Below, one piece after another: positions 32,997 through 41,534 of a DNA stretch of 64,000 nt; the stretch's first letter is position 1, and each line of letters starts with the position of its first letter. Both the position numbers and the translations under genes were made by a program. The stretch lies in NCBI RefSeq assembly GCF_000970855.1, contig NZ_KQ034046.1, positions 396,942-460,941 of the forward strand, given 5' to 3'. This DNA is from Lactobacillus helsingborgensis. Its GTDB lineage: Bacteria > Bacillota > Bacilli > Lactobacillales > Lactobacillaceae. Below the pieces are notes generated by a model that was not told the DNA's origin, made no database searches, and saw only the letters and a list, made by a program, of their open reading frames with translations.

Positions 32997-34055
32997 ATGA
33001 AGAAAAGCAAACTTGCTATTGCCGTCGTTAATATTATTTTTTTAATCACAATTCCAGGATTGACTTTAGGTGAACCTGAACAAGCAGCAGCAGCTACTAT
33101 TAAAGGTTACGTTAAAGTAAAAAAGAAGAAAAAAGTACGACTTTATAAGTTATCTGGTAAGCATTCCAACTTTTATGCGCAATCTAAATACCGGTATCCC
33201 TATAGCGCAAAGAAAAAGATTGGCAAGAAAAAGAAAATGGCTTATAAAATTGGCAACAATTCCCATTGGATTCTGGCTAAAGATGTCAAAGTCATTAAAA
33301 AGAGTACCAAACGTGTTTATACCAAAGCAAAAATGGTGCTGCCAAGCGGCTATACTAAAACTGAACTGTTATCTGCCTATCAGGGCAAACCAAGTAAAAG
33401 TTTTATTGATGCATCAATGCAGGGGATGAAGATCAATGATTTTAGCCGTCTAAAAGTATCTGAAAGTAAAGCTGATGATGAAACCCAAGTAGATTTGGGT
33501 CAGCTAACCCAACAGCAGATTGGTGATCTAACAGCTTTTTCTTTAAGACTGATCAATGAGGCTAGAAATGATTTAAACCTAGCTCCGTGGGTTGCAAGTG
33601 GCGGAACAGGTAAGTTAGCCGCTGACATTGCGCTAGAGTACAGTAAAAACAATAAGACCATTAAAGACAGCCACTATGTTCCCGGAATTGTTCGTGCATG
33701 CAATGCTAACGGCTTAAAACTTGATGACAACTTTGTTGAAGATATGGCTGGGTTTTATAATCCTAATTCGACAATGACTATGACAGAACTAAAAAAGAGT
33801 ATCTATTTTGGTTTAAAACAAATGATTTTTGGTTATGTCGGCAGTGGCGAAGAAGAAAGTGCCGACCGGAATTATTATCAGGAATGGGAGCACGCTGGCG
33901 ATTTGTTTAATACTCAAGGATCGTTGCATGATGGCGACTACAATTATTATGGCTTTAGTATCTCTCATAATGATAATATTTGTTCTTTGCACTTTATCAG
34001 CGTTCCCACATACATTGTAAAAAGTAAAAAATACAACTCTGGGTTTGAGCCTTAA
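32997..34055 (+). CDS. Secreted SEC10/PgrA-like protein with SLAP-like N-terminus
   Basis: A 352-aa exported protein. Signal peptide (about 1-33), then a very Lys/Tyr-rich module (VKKKKKVRLYKLSG...) resembling SLAP-type cell-wall attachment strands, then a CAP/SCP-superfamily domain: SLRLINEARNDLNLAPW, ADIALEYSKNN and DSHYVPGIVRACNANGL match the SEC10/PgrA surface-exclusion group. In enterococci such proteins lower plasmid transfer; here no conjugation genes are near, so an envelope or adhesion role is as likely. GAGGAAG precedes the ATG. Monocistronic. Confidence 0.78.
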   Translation: MKKSKLAIAVVNIIFLITIPGLTLGEPEQAAAATIKGYVKVKKKKKVRLYKLSGKHSNFYAQSKYRYPYSAKKKIGKKKKMAYKIGNNSHWILAKDVKVIKKSTKRVYTKAKMVLPSGYTKTELLSAYQGKPSKSFIDASMQGMKINDFSRLKVSESKADDETQVDLGQLTQQQIGDLTAFSLRLINEARNDLNLAPWVASGGTGKLAADIALEYSKNNKTIKDSHYVPGIVRACNANGLKLDDNFVEDMAGFYNPNSTMTMTELKKSIYFGLKQMIFGYVGSGEEESADRNYYQEWEHAGDLFNTQGSLHDGDYNYYGFSISHNDNICSLHFISVPTYIVKSKKYNSGFEP

Positions 34056-34056
34056 A

Positions 34057-34085
34057 AAGAGCAGCCTTGTTGACGGGCTGCTCTT
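34057..34085 (+). terminator. Terminator-like hairpin
   Basis: AAGAGCAGCC / GGCTGCTCTT, a 10-bp perfect stem with little T-run after it. Confidence 0.65.
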
Positions 34086-34122
34086 GCTTTCACTTATAAG
34101 TTTGACAAGATAGGATATGAAA

Positions 34123-34641
34123 ATGTTAGTATACATTCGTTTGGCCAAAAAAGAAGATCTGGATCAGGTCATGACAATCATTGATGAAGCAAAGAAGCTA
34201 TTAAAAAAAGACGGCATTCCTCAGTGGCAAAGTGGCAGTCCCAATCGGGAAATGCTTACTGAAGATATAGCTAAAGAGCGTGCTTATTGCCTTGTAGCAG
34301 ATCAAACCATAGCGGGAGTGGCAGTTTTACTGACAACACCTGATCCCAACTATGCACAAATAGACGGTTCTTGGGCAAATACTAGTGAACAATATGCCAC
34401 CATTCATCGGATTGCAATAAGCACAGAATTTCGCGGACAGCACCTGAGTCAATTTATGATGTCAAATTTAATTTCTCGTGGTCTAATGTTGGGCATCAAG
34501 AACTTCCGTATTGATACCCACGCACTTAATCAGCGCATGCAGGGCCTGATTAAAAGTCAAGGGTTTAATTACCGGGGGATAGTTCAGGTTGATCAGACTG
34601 AAAACAGTGCCAGAAACGCCTATGAGCTCAATTTATCATAA
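34123..34641 (+). CDS. GNAT N-acetyltransferase
   Basis: A 172-aa acetyl-CoA-dependent transferase: IRLAKKEDLDQVMTIIDEAK at the start, the acetyl-CoA-binding HRIAISTEFRGQHLSQFMM, and a C-terminal FRIDTHALNQRMQGLIKSQG motif (YjcF/YjdJ-like). Substrate unknown. ATG 34123 has AGGA 7 bp upstream; another ATG two codons earlier (34117) is too close to that site. Confidence 0.8.
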   Translation: MLVYIRLAKKEDLDQVMTIIDEAKKLLKKDGIPQWQSGSPNREMLTEDIAKERAYCLVADQTIAGVAVLLTTPDPNYAQIDGSWANTSEQYATIHRIAISTEFRGQHLSQFMMSNLISRGLMLGIKNFRIDTHALNQRMQGLIKSQGFNYRGIVQVDQTENSARNAYELNLS

Positions 34642-34726
34642 GAAAAATATTTTTTTGCTTGACTTGCAGGACACAATTTCCTATACTATTTAATGTTGAG
34701 CAAGCAAGTAAAAGCTCAAATGGCAT

Positions 34727-34798
34727 TGGGTTATAGCCAAGCGGTAAGGCACTAGTTTTTGGTACTAGTATGCGCTGGTTCGAATCCAGCTAACCCAA
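34727..34798 (+). tRNA. tRNA-Gln (anticodon TTG), copy 1
   Basis: Acceptor TGGGTTA / TAACCCA, anticodon stem CTAGT/ACTAG with loop TTTTGGT (anticodon TTG), T arm GCTGG-TTCGAAT-CCAGC, discriminator A, no encoded CCA. Identical to the copy at 37220. Confidence 0.95.
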
Positions 34799-34823
34799 TT
34801 GTTCTTACGAACACCCAACCCGA

Positions 34824-34859
34824 AAAAGAAGCAGTTTTAAATAGACTGCTTCTTTTTTT
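34824..34859 (+). terminator. Terminator after tRNA-Gln copy 1
   Basis: AAGAAGCAGT / ACTGCTTCTT hairpin with a seven-T run. Confidence 0.85.
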
Positions 34860-35007
34860 GCCTGTTTAATTCCAGTAAAAGATGAAGAAAATAAAGTACA
34901 ATTATTTAGCTTTTGCTATTTAAATTTTATATGAATGGGTTTATTATATTTTCTGTGCTTTGTTTGTAATGTTTATATTCAAAATGAGGTAAAACAAACA
35001 TAAAAAT

Positions 35008-35712
35008 ATGAATAGCGGTAACAACAAAACAATTGTATTTGGCCATAGGGGTTATCCCGCTAAATTTGCTGAAAATTCGATGGAAGGTTTTCGTAACGCA
35101 GTTGAAAACGGGGCTGAAGGGATTGAATTTGACGTTCATTTAACTAAAGACAGTGTACCAGTGGTTATGCATGATGAAAAGGTTGATCGTACAACTGATG
35201 GCAGTGGCTATATTAAGGACTACACTCTTCAAGAATTGAGAAAGTTGCATCTAGCAAACGGTGAGCGGGTACCAGAACTGAAAGAATTATTTGCGTTACT
35301 CGCAAATCGCGATCTTCAGATTAATTTAGAGCTTAAAACAAATACTATTCATTATCCTGGAATTGAAAAAATTGTTTTAAGTCTCGCACAGAACTATCAT
35401 TTTATTCATCCCATTATTTACTCGTCATTTGATTATGTTACTTTAAAAAATTGTCAGGAGATTGACCCTAAGCAAATTTATTGTTACTTAACCGATGAGG
35501 ATGTAACTAATTCGGCTAAATTAGTTAAAGATAATCATTTTGCTGGTATTCATCCGGGAAAGTTTTTGCCGGCGAGTGAAGCAATAACTGAGCGTATTTG
35601 GACGGTAGATGATCCCCAAACTGCCAAAAAATATTTTCAGGAACATGTTGCAGGTATTTTTACCAACAATTATCCTGCGATGATTAAACTAAGAGACCAA
35701 ATACAAGGCTAA
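35008..35712 (+). CDS. Cytosolic glycerophosphodiester phosphodiesterase
   Basis: Hydrolyses glycerophosphodiesters to glycerol-3-phosphate and an alcohol; 234 aa, no signal peptide. FGHRGYPAKFAENSMEGF carries the catalytic His-Arg pair; EGIEFDVHLTKDSVPVVMHD supplies the metal-binding Glu/Asp and second His; INLELKTN another Glu. A second, secreted GDPD is at 59574. The start has no close Shine-Dalgarno sequence (TGAGGT is about 20 nt away). Confidence 0.88.
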   Translation: MNSGNNKTIVFGHRGYPAKFAENSMEGFRNAVENGAEGIEFDVHLTKDSVPVVMHDEKVDRTTDGSGYIKDYTLQELRKLHLANGERVPELKELFALLANRDLQINLELKTNTIHYPGIEKIVLSLAQNYHFIHPIIYSSFDYVTLKNCQEIDPKQIYCYLTDEDVTNSAKLVKDNHFAGIHPGKFLPASEAITERIWTVDDPQTAKKYFQEHVAGIFTNNYPAMIKLRDQIQG

Positions 35713-35732
35713 GATAATCTGCATTTTAACAG

Positions 35733-35768
35733 ACACCTTTAATTCAAAAATTTAAAGGTGTTTTTTAA
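35733..35768 (+). terminator. Terminator of the GDPD gene
   Basis: ACACCTTTAAAT-like stem with ATTTAAAGGTGT followed by TTTTT. Confidence 0.8.
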
Positions 35769-35885
35769 TTAAAACGATTTTGTTTTATACCAATTGTATG
35801 AGCTAAAAATTAGAAAAATCTTGTAGAAAAATAATTTTATTAAAGGTATAATTTAGATAATTAAAAAGAAAGTTTGGTGAAAGAT

Positions 35886-37067
35886 ATGGCAAAATTAATT
35901 AAATATGTCCGCAAGGGACTAGCTGAAACCCCTTCTAGCCCAATCTTAAAATTTTCAGATTACGCTAGTAAAATCCCTGATGTAGTTAAATTTACTCTCG
36001 GAGAACCCGATTTTAATACTCCTGACCATATTAAGGAGGCTGCTAAGAGAAGTATTGATGAAAATCATTCTCACTATGCTCCTTCAAATGGAACAATGAG
36101 TTTGCGTAGAGCCGCTAGTCAGTTTTTGAGTAAAAAATACGATCAAAATTATGATCCGGAAACTGAGGTACTAGTTACTACCGGTGTGACTGAATCAATT
36201 TTTGATGCCGTTTTAGCAACTCTTAATTCTGGCGACGTGATGGTTGTACCCACGCCTATTTTTCCGCTCTATATGACGGATGAAAACATTATTAATGAGG
36301 GTATAGAGGTTGTTAAAGTTAACACATCTGATGACGGCTTTAAGTTGACGCCAGCAAAATTGCAAAAGGTAATTGATCAGTACGGAGACCGGGTGCGAAT
36401 GCTGGTCATGAATTATCCGACTAACCCAACTGGGGTAATGTATAGTCAAGATGAATTGGACGCATTAGCAGATGTTATCCGCGACAAACCAATTTTTGCA
36501 CTATGTGATGAAATCTATAGTGAATTAAACTATGACCAGCCTCACGCATCAATGGAAAAATCATTGCATGACCAAGTTATTTTAATGAACGGCGTTTCCA
36601 AGTCATGGGCCATGACCGGTTACCGTATTGGGATTGTTTGTGCTCCAAAAGATATTTTGCAGCAAATTGCAAAAATTCACCAAGCAATTGCCACAACTGA
36701 ACCAACACCAATGCAAGATGCAGCAGAAGAAGCCTTTAAGAACGGAATGGATGATGCACTGCCAATGAAAGAAGAATTTCAAAAGCGGCGCGATGTTCTA
36801 TATGCCGGTTTAACTAAATTAGGCTTTGAATGTGCTAAACCCCAAGGCGCATTCTATATCTTTGCCAAAATACCAGAGGGCTTCGACCAAGATGATAATC
36901 AATTTATCTATGAATTGGTTGATAAAGCTCATGTAGCTGTTTCTGCCGGCTCTAGTTTTAGTGAGGGCGGACAAGGCTATATTAGATTTTCTTATGCTGT
37001 TGCTATGGATCAAATTAAAGAGGGATTGAAGCGATTAGAAAAGTTTGTTAAAGAAAATAAGAAATAA
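35886..37067 (+). CDS. Class I/II PLP aminotransferase
   Basis: Fold-type I transaminase, 393 aa. PLP-binding features: VTTGVTESIF, NYPTNPTGVMY, ALCDEIYSEL and the Schiff-base Lys in NGVSKSWAMTGYRIG; the C-terminal FSYAVAMDQI has the carboxylate-binding Arg just before (YIRFSYA). Closest to PatA/aspartate-aromatic aminotransferases of lactobacilli; exact substrate not decidable. Start at ATG 35886 after GGTGAAAG; an in-frame TTG at 35874 is less likely. Confidence 0.9.
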   Translation: MAKLIKYVRKGLAETPSSPILKFSDYASKIPDVVKFTLGEPDFNTPDHIKEAAKRSIDENHSHYAPSNGTMSLRRAASQFLSKKYDQNYDPETEVLVTTGVTESIFDAVLATLNSGDVMVVPTPIFPLYMTDENIINEGIEVVKVNTSDDGFKLTPAKLQKVIDQYGDRVRMLVMNYPTNPTGVMYSQDELDALADVIRDKPIFALCDEIYSELNYDQPHASMEKSLHDQVILMNGVSKSWAMTGYRIGIVCAPKDILQQIAKIHQAIATTEPTPMQDAAEEAFKNGMDDALPMKEEFQKRRDVLYAGLTKLGFECAKPQGAFYIFAKIPEGFDQDDNQFIYELVDKAHVAVSAGSSFSEGGQGYIRFSYAVAMDQIKEGLKRLEKFVKENKK

Positions 37068-37130
37068 TTTTTAAGCAAATTTTGCTTGCAATCACGTGCG
37101 TTTTTCGGTATTATAATTAACGTGCGTGAC

Positions 37131-37212
37131 GGAGGAGTAGCGAAGTGGCTAAACGCGGCGGTCTGTAAAACCGCTCTCTCTGAGTTCGGCGGTTCGAATC
37201 CACCCTCCTCCA
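37131..37212 (+). tRNA. tRNA-Tyr (anticodon GTA)
   Basis: Acceptor GGAGGAG / CTCCTCC, anticodon loop CTGTAAA (GTA) on stem GGCGGT-type pairs, long variable arm as in class II tRNAs, T arm GGCGG-TTCGAAT-CCACC-like, discriminator A, no encoded CCA. Seven bp upstream of tRNA-Gln copy 2. Confidence 0.95.
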
Positions 37213-37219
37213 TTATCAC

Positions 37220-37291
37220 TGGGTTATAGCCAAGCGGTAAGGCACTAGTTTTTGGTACTAGTATGCGCTGGTTCGAATCCAGCTAACCCAA
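37220..37291 (+). tRNA. tRNA-Gln (anticodon TTG), copy 2
   Basis: All 72 positions match the copy at 34727. It forms a small tRNA operon with tRNA-Tyr and ends at the hairpin that follows. Confidence 0.95.
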
Positions 37292-37296
37292 TAATC

Positions 37297-37326
37297 AAAA
37301 AGACGACTCGTACGAGTCGTCTTTTT
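37297..37326. terminator. Bidirectional terminator, tRNAs / BspA-like gene
   Basis: AAAAGACGACTCG-TA-CGAGTCGTCTTTT, a long perfect stem with T-run. Confidence 0.88.
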
Positions 37327-37333
37327 TGTTACT

Positions 37334-39163
37334 TCAGGCTATGTTATTAACCTTAATATACTTATTCTTATCAATTACATAGTAAAGCTTCTTTTTAATT
37401 TTGATCGGATTACCATAGACCCGAACTGATTTGCCTTTCTTTACCAGTAATTTACGAATTCTTTTGCCTTTTTTGTTATAAACGAATGAATTGTGCTTGA
37501 TTTTTCTTTTCTTACCCTCAATGTCTTGTGAGTTAGCAAAAATATTTTTACCCAGTTTATAAAACTTTTGGTTATTAATAGTTTGTGTACCAAAAGTTTC
37601 AACAGTCATTCCTGGTTTAAGAATAAAGCCTTTGATTGGACTGCCTGTTTTATCATAAACCTGAATTGAGCAATAAATTGTACGTGGCGCCTTAACATTG
37701 TTGCTATCAACTGACTGCGGCTCTACCGTTTGCTTTTCATCTTTGGCTGGTATTGCGACCGGCTCATCTTCTGTGGCTTTTTTGTTATTTTGGACTTCAC
37801 TAGCGGGAGCAGAAACAGGAGGGACATTAGTTGAAATACCTGTAGTGGTTCCGACTGAACCAGCGGTAGAATTGTTGGACTCAAAACTTGAGTCTCCTTT
37901 ATTAACAGGTAAGTGATTGTCACTAGTGGCGTGATTTAGATCAATTGAACCATTAGACCAAGTTATAGGCTGACTGACATAGGTTTCAGCTGGACAATTG
38001 ACATCTTCTTTATCGTATAATTTTGCTAATTCTGCTACCGAAATTGCTTTTCCTGCAGGTTTAGCTATGCTGCCATTACTTACTGGGATAACCTTAGGCA
38101 TTTTGAAAGTAGCAAAAGCTGCTGGTTTCAGCCGATGCTTTCCGAGACTAAGAATAAAACCATTACTGTTATTGCCTAGTCCGTCTAACATGCTTGTCAT
38201 TTCAAAAATGTTACCCGTATCCCAGTGGCTTAAGTTTAATTGCCTTAAATTAGGATCATTGAACATATAGCTCATATTAGTGACGTTATATGTTTGCCAA
38301 GAAGTAATATCATCTAAATCCGTAGCAACTATCCCATTAAACATATAACTCATGTTTTTGACATTGCCGGTTTTCCAGTTAGCCAATTTTAGAGTTGTTA
38401 ATGAAGTGTCACCCTCGAACATGTGACTGAAATCAAAGACACTGTCAGTCCTAAAATTATCTAAATTGACCTCAGTTAATTGAACATCATTTTTAAACAT
38501 GCTGTTCATGTCCCTGTTTGAGATTGTATCCCATGAGCTCAAATCAAGCTGTTTGAGACTAACGTCATTAGCGAATAAACTGCTTAAATCACTGGCATTG
38601 CTGGCATCAACATTATCTAGACCGATAAAACCAATTAAATTCGGTAAATTAGCAAACTTGCTACTGGAATTACGTGCTAGGCCAGCTTTTAGATACTCGC
38701 CATAATCAGCCATCACTAATTCAAACTTAATATATTGGATATCGCTAGGACTAACTTTTTCACCTTCGTAATCATGATCGGCCAACATCTGGCTGATTGG
38801 TGTCGCTGACAAAACCCCACCTTTAATTGTTAAGGTCTTTGTGTCCTCGTTATAGGTCCAGTCACACTTGTTATCTTTACCGCGAGCGGTAAATTTTTCG
38901 TTTTGTGTGCTTTTGGTAACACTATTTTCAATTTCTGACTTACCAGTAATGTTATTTTTAAAACTGTTATTATTTTTGGTGTCAGAATCACTTACTGAAA
39001 TGGGTGACGAGTTAACACTGGCATATACCGCTTTTTCAGTAGTTACCATAGCCGATCCAATTAAAGCGCTTGCAATTAAACTATAAGAGAAAAACTTAAC
39101 CCTGTTATTTTTTGAAAAATAATAGGCGTTATTTTTCCCCTCTCCATTATTAAACTTTAGCAT
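37334..39163 (-). CDS. BspA-like DUF285-repeat surface protein with SLAP-type tail
   Basis: A 609-aa secreted protein. After an extended signal region (YYFSKNNRVKFFSYSLIASA, resembling YSIRK-like signals) and a low-complexity part, residues about 110-350 hold several DUF285 repeats of the pattern L-x-L-S-x-W-D-T-x-x-x-x-x-M-x-x-M-F. A Ser/Thr/Pro/Glu linker follows, then a basic C-terminal module with two VYNKKGKRIRKL / VYGNPIKIKKKL strands as in SLAP domains, which attach non-covalently to the wall. No LPXTG. Likely adhesion. AGAGG precedes ATG 39163; upstream in-frame ATG lacks a site. Confidence 0.82.
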   Translation of the reverse strand: MLKFNNGEGKNNAYYFSKNNRVKFFSYSLIASALIGSAMVTTEKAVYASVNSSPISVSDSDTKNNNSFKNNITGKSEIENSVTKSTQNEKFTARGKDNKCDWTYNEDTKTLTIKGGVLSATPISQMLADHDYEGEKVSPSDIQYIKFELVMADYGEYLKAGLARNSSSKFANLPNLIGFIGLDNVDASNASDLSSLFANDVSLKQLDLSSWDTISNRDMNSMFKNDVQLTEVNLDNFRTDSVFDFSHMFEGDTSLTTLKLANWKTGNVKNMSYMFNGIVATDLDDITSWQTYNVTNMSYMFNDPNLRQLNLSHWDTGNIFEMTSMLDGLGNNSNGFILSLGKHRLKPAAFATFKMPKVIPVSNGSIAKPAGKAISVAELAKLYDKEDVNCPAETYVSQPITWSNGSIDLNHATSDNHLPVNKGDSSFESNNSTAGSVGTTTGISTNVPPVSAPASEVQNNKKATEDEPVAIPAKDEKQTVEPQSVDSNNVKAPRTIYCSIQVYDKTGSPIKGFILKPGMTVETFGTQTINNQKFYKLGKNIFANSQDIEGKKRKIKHNSFVYNKKGKRIRKLLVKKGKSVRVYGNPIKIKKKLYYVIDKNKYIKVNNIA

Positions 39164-39340
39164 AATTAAAACCTCTTTATGTAATTTATACATTTACCTT
39201 TACCATAGGGTATACAGCATTTTTTATGGTAGGTCAACTATTTATATCGAGGAATTAAATACTTTTTGTTATCTAAAAAAAGCCAAAATAGTCATTACTA
39301 TGCACGGTAATTTATTAGTTATTTATTTCACAAAAGCTGA

Positions 39341-39430
39341 AAAGTGTTATTTATAAAAAATCGTATATAATTGGTCTGAACCAATATTAATAAAGTGTTA
39401 TTTATATGCAAAAAACAATATTGTATATAT
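39341..39430. repeat. Two imperfect direct repeats in the bspA-like upstream region
   Basis: AAAGTGTTATTTATA occurs at 39341-39355 and 39392-39406, each followed by an A-run and GTATATA; a related TGTTATTTA is near 39493. They flank the palindrome at 39370. The gap 39164-39596 (433 bp) is otherwise AT-rich with divergent promoters presumed but not clearly resolvable. Confidence 0.45.
39370..39385. promoter_or_regulatory. Candidate GntR/UTRA (NagR-like) operator
   Basis: ATTGGT-CTGA-ACCAAT, 6-bp perfect arms. This resembles operators of NagR/YvoA-type regulators (ATTGGT-N4-ACCAAT style). A GntR/UTRA gene lies 1.4 kb downstream at 40793, with a matching half-site in its own promoter. Confidence 0.45.
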
Positions 39431-39596
39431 TATTTTTTGAAGTTAGCAAATTGTAGTTTGACAAATTTAATGGTTATTTTTAATTGCAATAGAGCTGTTA
39501 TTTAGCTTAAAAAATCAAATCGGTAAATTTTAACTATTTTTGCGCTAATCATAGTACAATAGATGCTAGCTTACTTTTAATTGAGAAGGGAAATTT

Positions 39597-40712
39597 ATGT
39601 CAAGACTTGTGCGAGTGGGCGCTGGTGGCAAGGAAATCAGCTGGCACGATGCCTTAAAAGACTTGCGTGCAGATGATGTTCTCTTATTAGAGCCCGGATT
39701 TTATGAATTGCCTACAGGAATATATCTATCTGATATCACAATTAAAGGAACTGGCAATCTGCCTGAAGATACAACAATACTTGGTTATGTTAACGTTGAT
39801 GCTGGCAGTCAGTTTATTAATTTAGAAAACTTATGTATTAATACGGTTGATGATGCTAATAGTTTGTTTTTGCCAGCAGAAGCAAACGCTTTTTTGTCAT
39901 TGCGCAATTGTATAGTTAAAGGCTTCGGCAATGATACTGCCGTTATTGCAGCAAATGGTAAAGTCACTCTTGAATTATATTCAACTGTGATAATGAACGG
40001 CTCCGTTTCTTTATTTGCCGATGCAAATTTTCGCTTAGAGATGAACGATTCTACCATTAAAAATGTTACTAAGGATATCGGTGCTTTAGCTTTAGAAGGT
40101 CACGGTACCGCTATAGTTAATAATTCTCGCATTCACGGTAGTATTGATACTTTTACAAAATCTAATGTAGAGCTTGATGTTAATAATTCTCAGGTTGACT
40201 CATTGCTGTTGCAGGGACAAGTTTGGCTGAACATGCTTAATAGCACGGTATTATCACAAGAAGATACTGGAATGTTTGTTACAGATGAGGCTTGGGTTAA
40301 TATCATTGGCAGCGAAGCTAAAGGTGGTATTTATTTTGAAAAGAAGCCGCATGCTATTATTCAAAATAGTCGGCTTAATCGTTTAATTGCGACAGGAGAA
40401 GCTCAGCTTACACTTAATAATTCTGTGATTGTTAATCACGCTGATTTTCAGGATAAAGTTGATTGTAATTCTCGGCGGGTTACCTTCAATGGTGGTAATG
40501 AATATGAATATTTTTTAGCACTTAGTGATCATGCACAACTAGAAGGACATGACCTTATTTTTAACTCTAACGGAGCTAATTTAGCGGTAGAAAACAAGGC
40601 ACAAATGCATGCGACTGTGATTGCGACGAGTGATAAATCCATTACTGTTGAATGTGGGCAAGATGCTGAATTTCGCCTGTGGGGAATGAAATGGACCACC
40701 AAAAAAAGTTAA
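39597..40712 (+). CDS. Cytosolic right-handed beta-helix (pectin-lyase-fold) protein
   Basis: A 371-aa protein without signal peptide or membrane helix. About 12 rungs of 20-25 residues are visible, each with an N-N-S/T or N-S turn (MNDSTIKNV, VNNSRIHG, VNNSQVDS, MLNSTVLS, IQNSRLNR, LNNSVIVN), the pattern of a parallel beta-helix. No catalytic residues of polysaccharide lyases could be recognised. It is followed by a GntR/UTRA regulator. AGAAGGG gives the ribosome binding site. Function unknown; carbohydrate or nucleic-acid binding are guesses. Confidence 0.7.
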   Translation: MSRLVRVGAGGKEISWHDALKDLRADDVLLLEPGFYELPTGIYLSDITIKGTGNLPEDTTILGYVNVDAGSQFINLENLCINTVDDANSLFLPAEANAFLSLRNCIVKGFGNDTAVIAANGKVTLELYSTVIMNGSVSLFADANFRLEMNDSTIKNVTKDIGALALEGHGTAIVNNSRIHGSIDTFTKSNVELDVNNSQVDSLLLQGQVWLNMLNSTVLSQEDTGMFVTDEAWVNIIGSEAKGGIYFEKKPHAIIQNSRLNRLIATGEAQLTLNNSVIVNHADFQDKVDCNSRRVTFNGGNEYEYFLALSDHAQLEGHDLIFNSNGANLAVENKAQMHATVIATSDKSITVECGQDAEFRLWGMKWTTKKS

Positions 40713-40727
40713 AAGTAAATGGGTGAA

Positions 40728-40768
40728 TGATAGCGCTTTATGCAAAATAGACCAATTTAGATTATAAT
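40728..40768 (+). promoter_or_regulatory. gntR promoter with cre-like box and operator half-site
   Basis: TATAAT (40763-40768) is preceded by AGACCAAT (40749-40756), the same half-site as at 39370. A cre-like element at 40728-40741 (minus strand ATAAAGCGCTATCA, 12 of 14) lies just before. The -35 is poor. This suggests autoregulation plus CcpA input (inference). Confidence 0.45.
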
Positions 40769-40792
40769 AAAAGATGTAATGGGGGTGTATAC

Positions 40793-41491
40793 ATGGAAGA
40801 ACCAATGTACATCAAAATTCATAATCAAATTAAAAGAGAAATAGAAAATCATGATTATCAAGTTGGCAGCAAGATACCAGCTGAAAGACAATTAGCGCAA
40901 AAGTTCGGTGTTTCCCGCATGACATTGCGTCAAGCGATAAAAACTTTAGAAGATGAGGGGATCTTGGAGCAGCGTTTGGGTAGCGGTACGTATGTTGCTA
41001 ACCAAAAAGTGCAGGAAAAAATGTCAGGTATTATGTCATTTACCGATATTACCCATGCCAATGGTCAAACGCCATCCAGCAAGTTGATTTCGTATCGCTT
41101 TGGTAAGCCGTCTTTATCTGAAATGGAAAGGCTTGACTTAAGTGATAAACAAGAAGTTTTGCGGATGGAGCGAATTCGCTATGCCGATGATGTTCCTATT
41201 TGTTATGAAGTAGTAACCATTCCGCAAAGTGTAATTGCGAATATGTCAAAAAGTGATATTTCTTCTCATTTATATCAAACTTTAGAAAAAAGCGGCTATA
41301 GTATTGGTCGGGTAACTGAACATATTTCTGCAGCTGTCGCAAATGAAAATGCTGCGCGTTTACTCGATGCCAAAAAGGGTGAGGCGCTGATTACGCGTTT
41401 ACAAGTAACGGAATTATCAGACGGTACCCCTTTTGAATATACGAGGGCTAGCTATGTGGCAGATCGTTTTGAGTTTACTTTTTCCAAATAA
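40793..41491 (+). CDS. GntR-family regulator with UTRA domain
   Basis: A 232-aa transcription factor: winged helix (IPAERQLAQKFGVSRMTLRQ, DEGILEQRLGSGTYV) and a UTRA effector domain (about 85-232, with RMERIRYADDVPICYEVV and the end FEYTRASYVADRFEF). Such HutC/NagR-type proteins respond to sugar phosphates such as GlcN6P or GlcNAc6P, or to other metabolites. GGGGGTG precedes the ATG. It is likely autoregulated (see the half-site in its promoter). Confidence 0.88.
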   Translation: MEEPMYIKIHNQIKREIENHDYQVGSKIPAERQLAQKFGVSRMTLRQAIKTLEDEGILEQRLGSGTYVANQKVQEKMSGIMSFTDITHANGQTPSSKLISYRFGKPSLSEMERLDLSDKQEVLRMERIRYADDVPICYEVVTIPQSVIANMSKSDISSHLYQTLEKSGYSIGRVTEHISAAVANENAARLLDAKKGEALITRLQVTELSDGTPFEYTRASYVADRFEFTFSK

Positions 41492-41534
41492 AAAGCTCTG
41501 AAATAACTTCAATCAGTTAGTTCAGAGTTTTTTT
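41491..41534. terminator. Terminator, gntR / tagD
   Basis: CTCTGAA / TTCAGAG hairpin (extended by A-T and G-T pairs) with T-run, between convergent genes. Confidence 0.75.

Noticed and set aside
39341-39430. Direct repeats that might be a CRISPR or plasmid iteron array
   Set aside because: Only two or three imperfect copies with irregular spacing; no cas or rep gene nearby.
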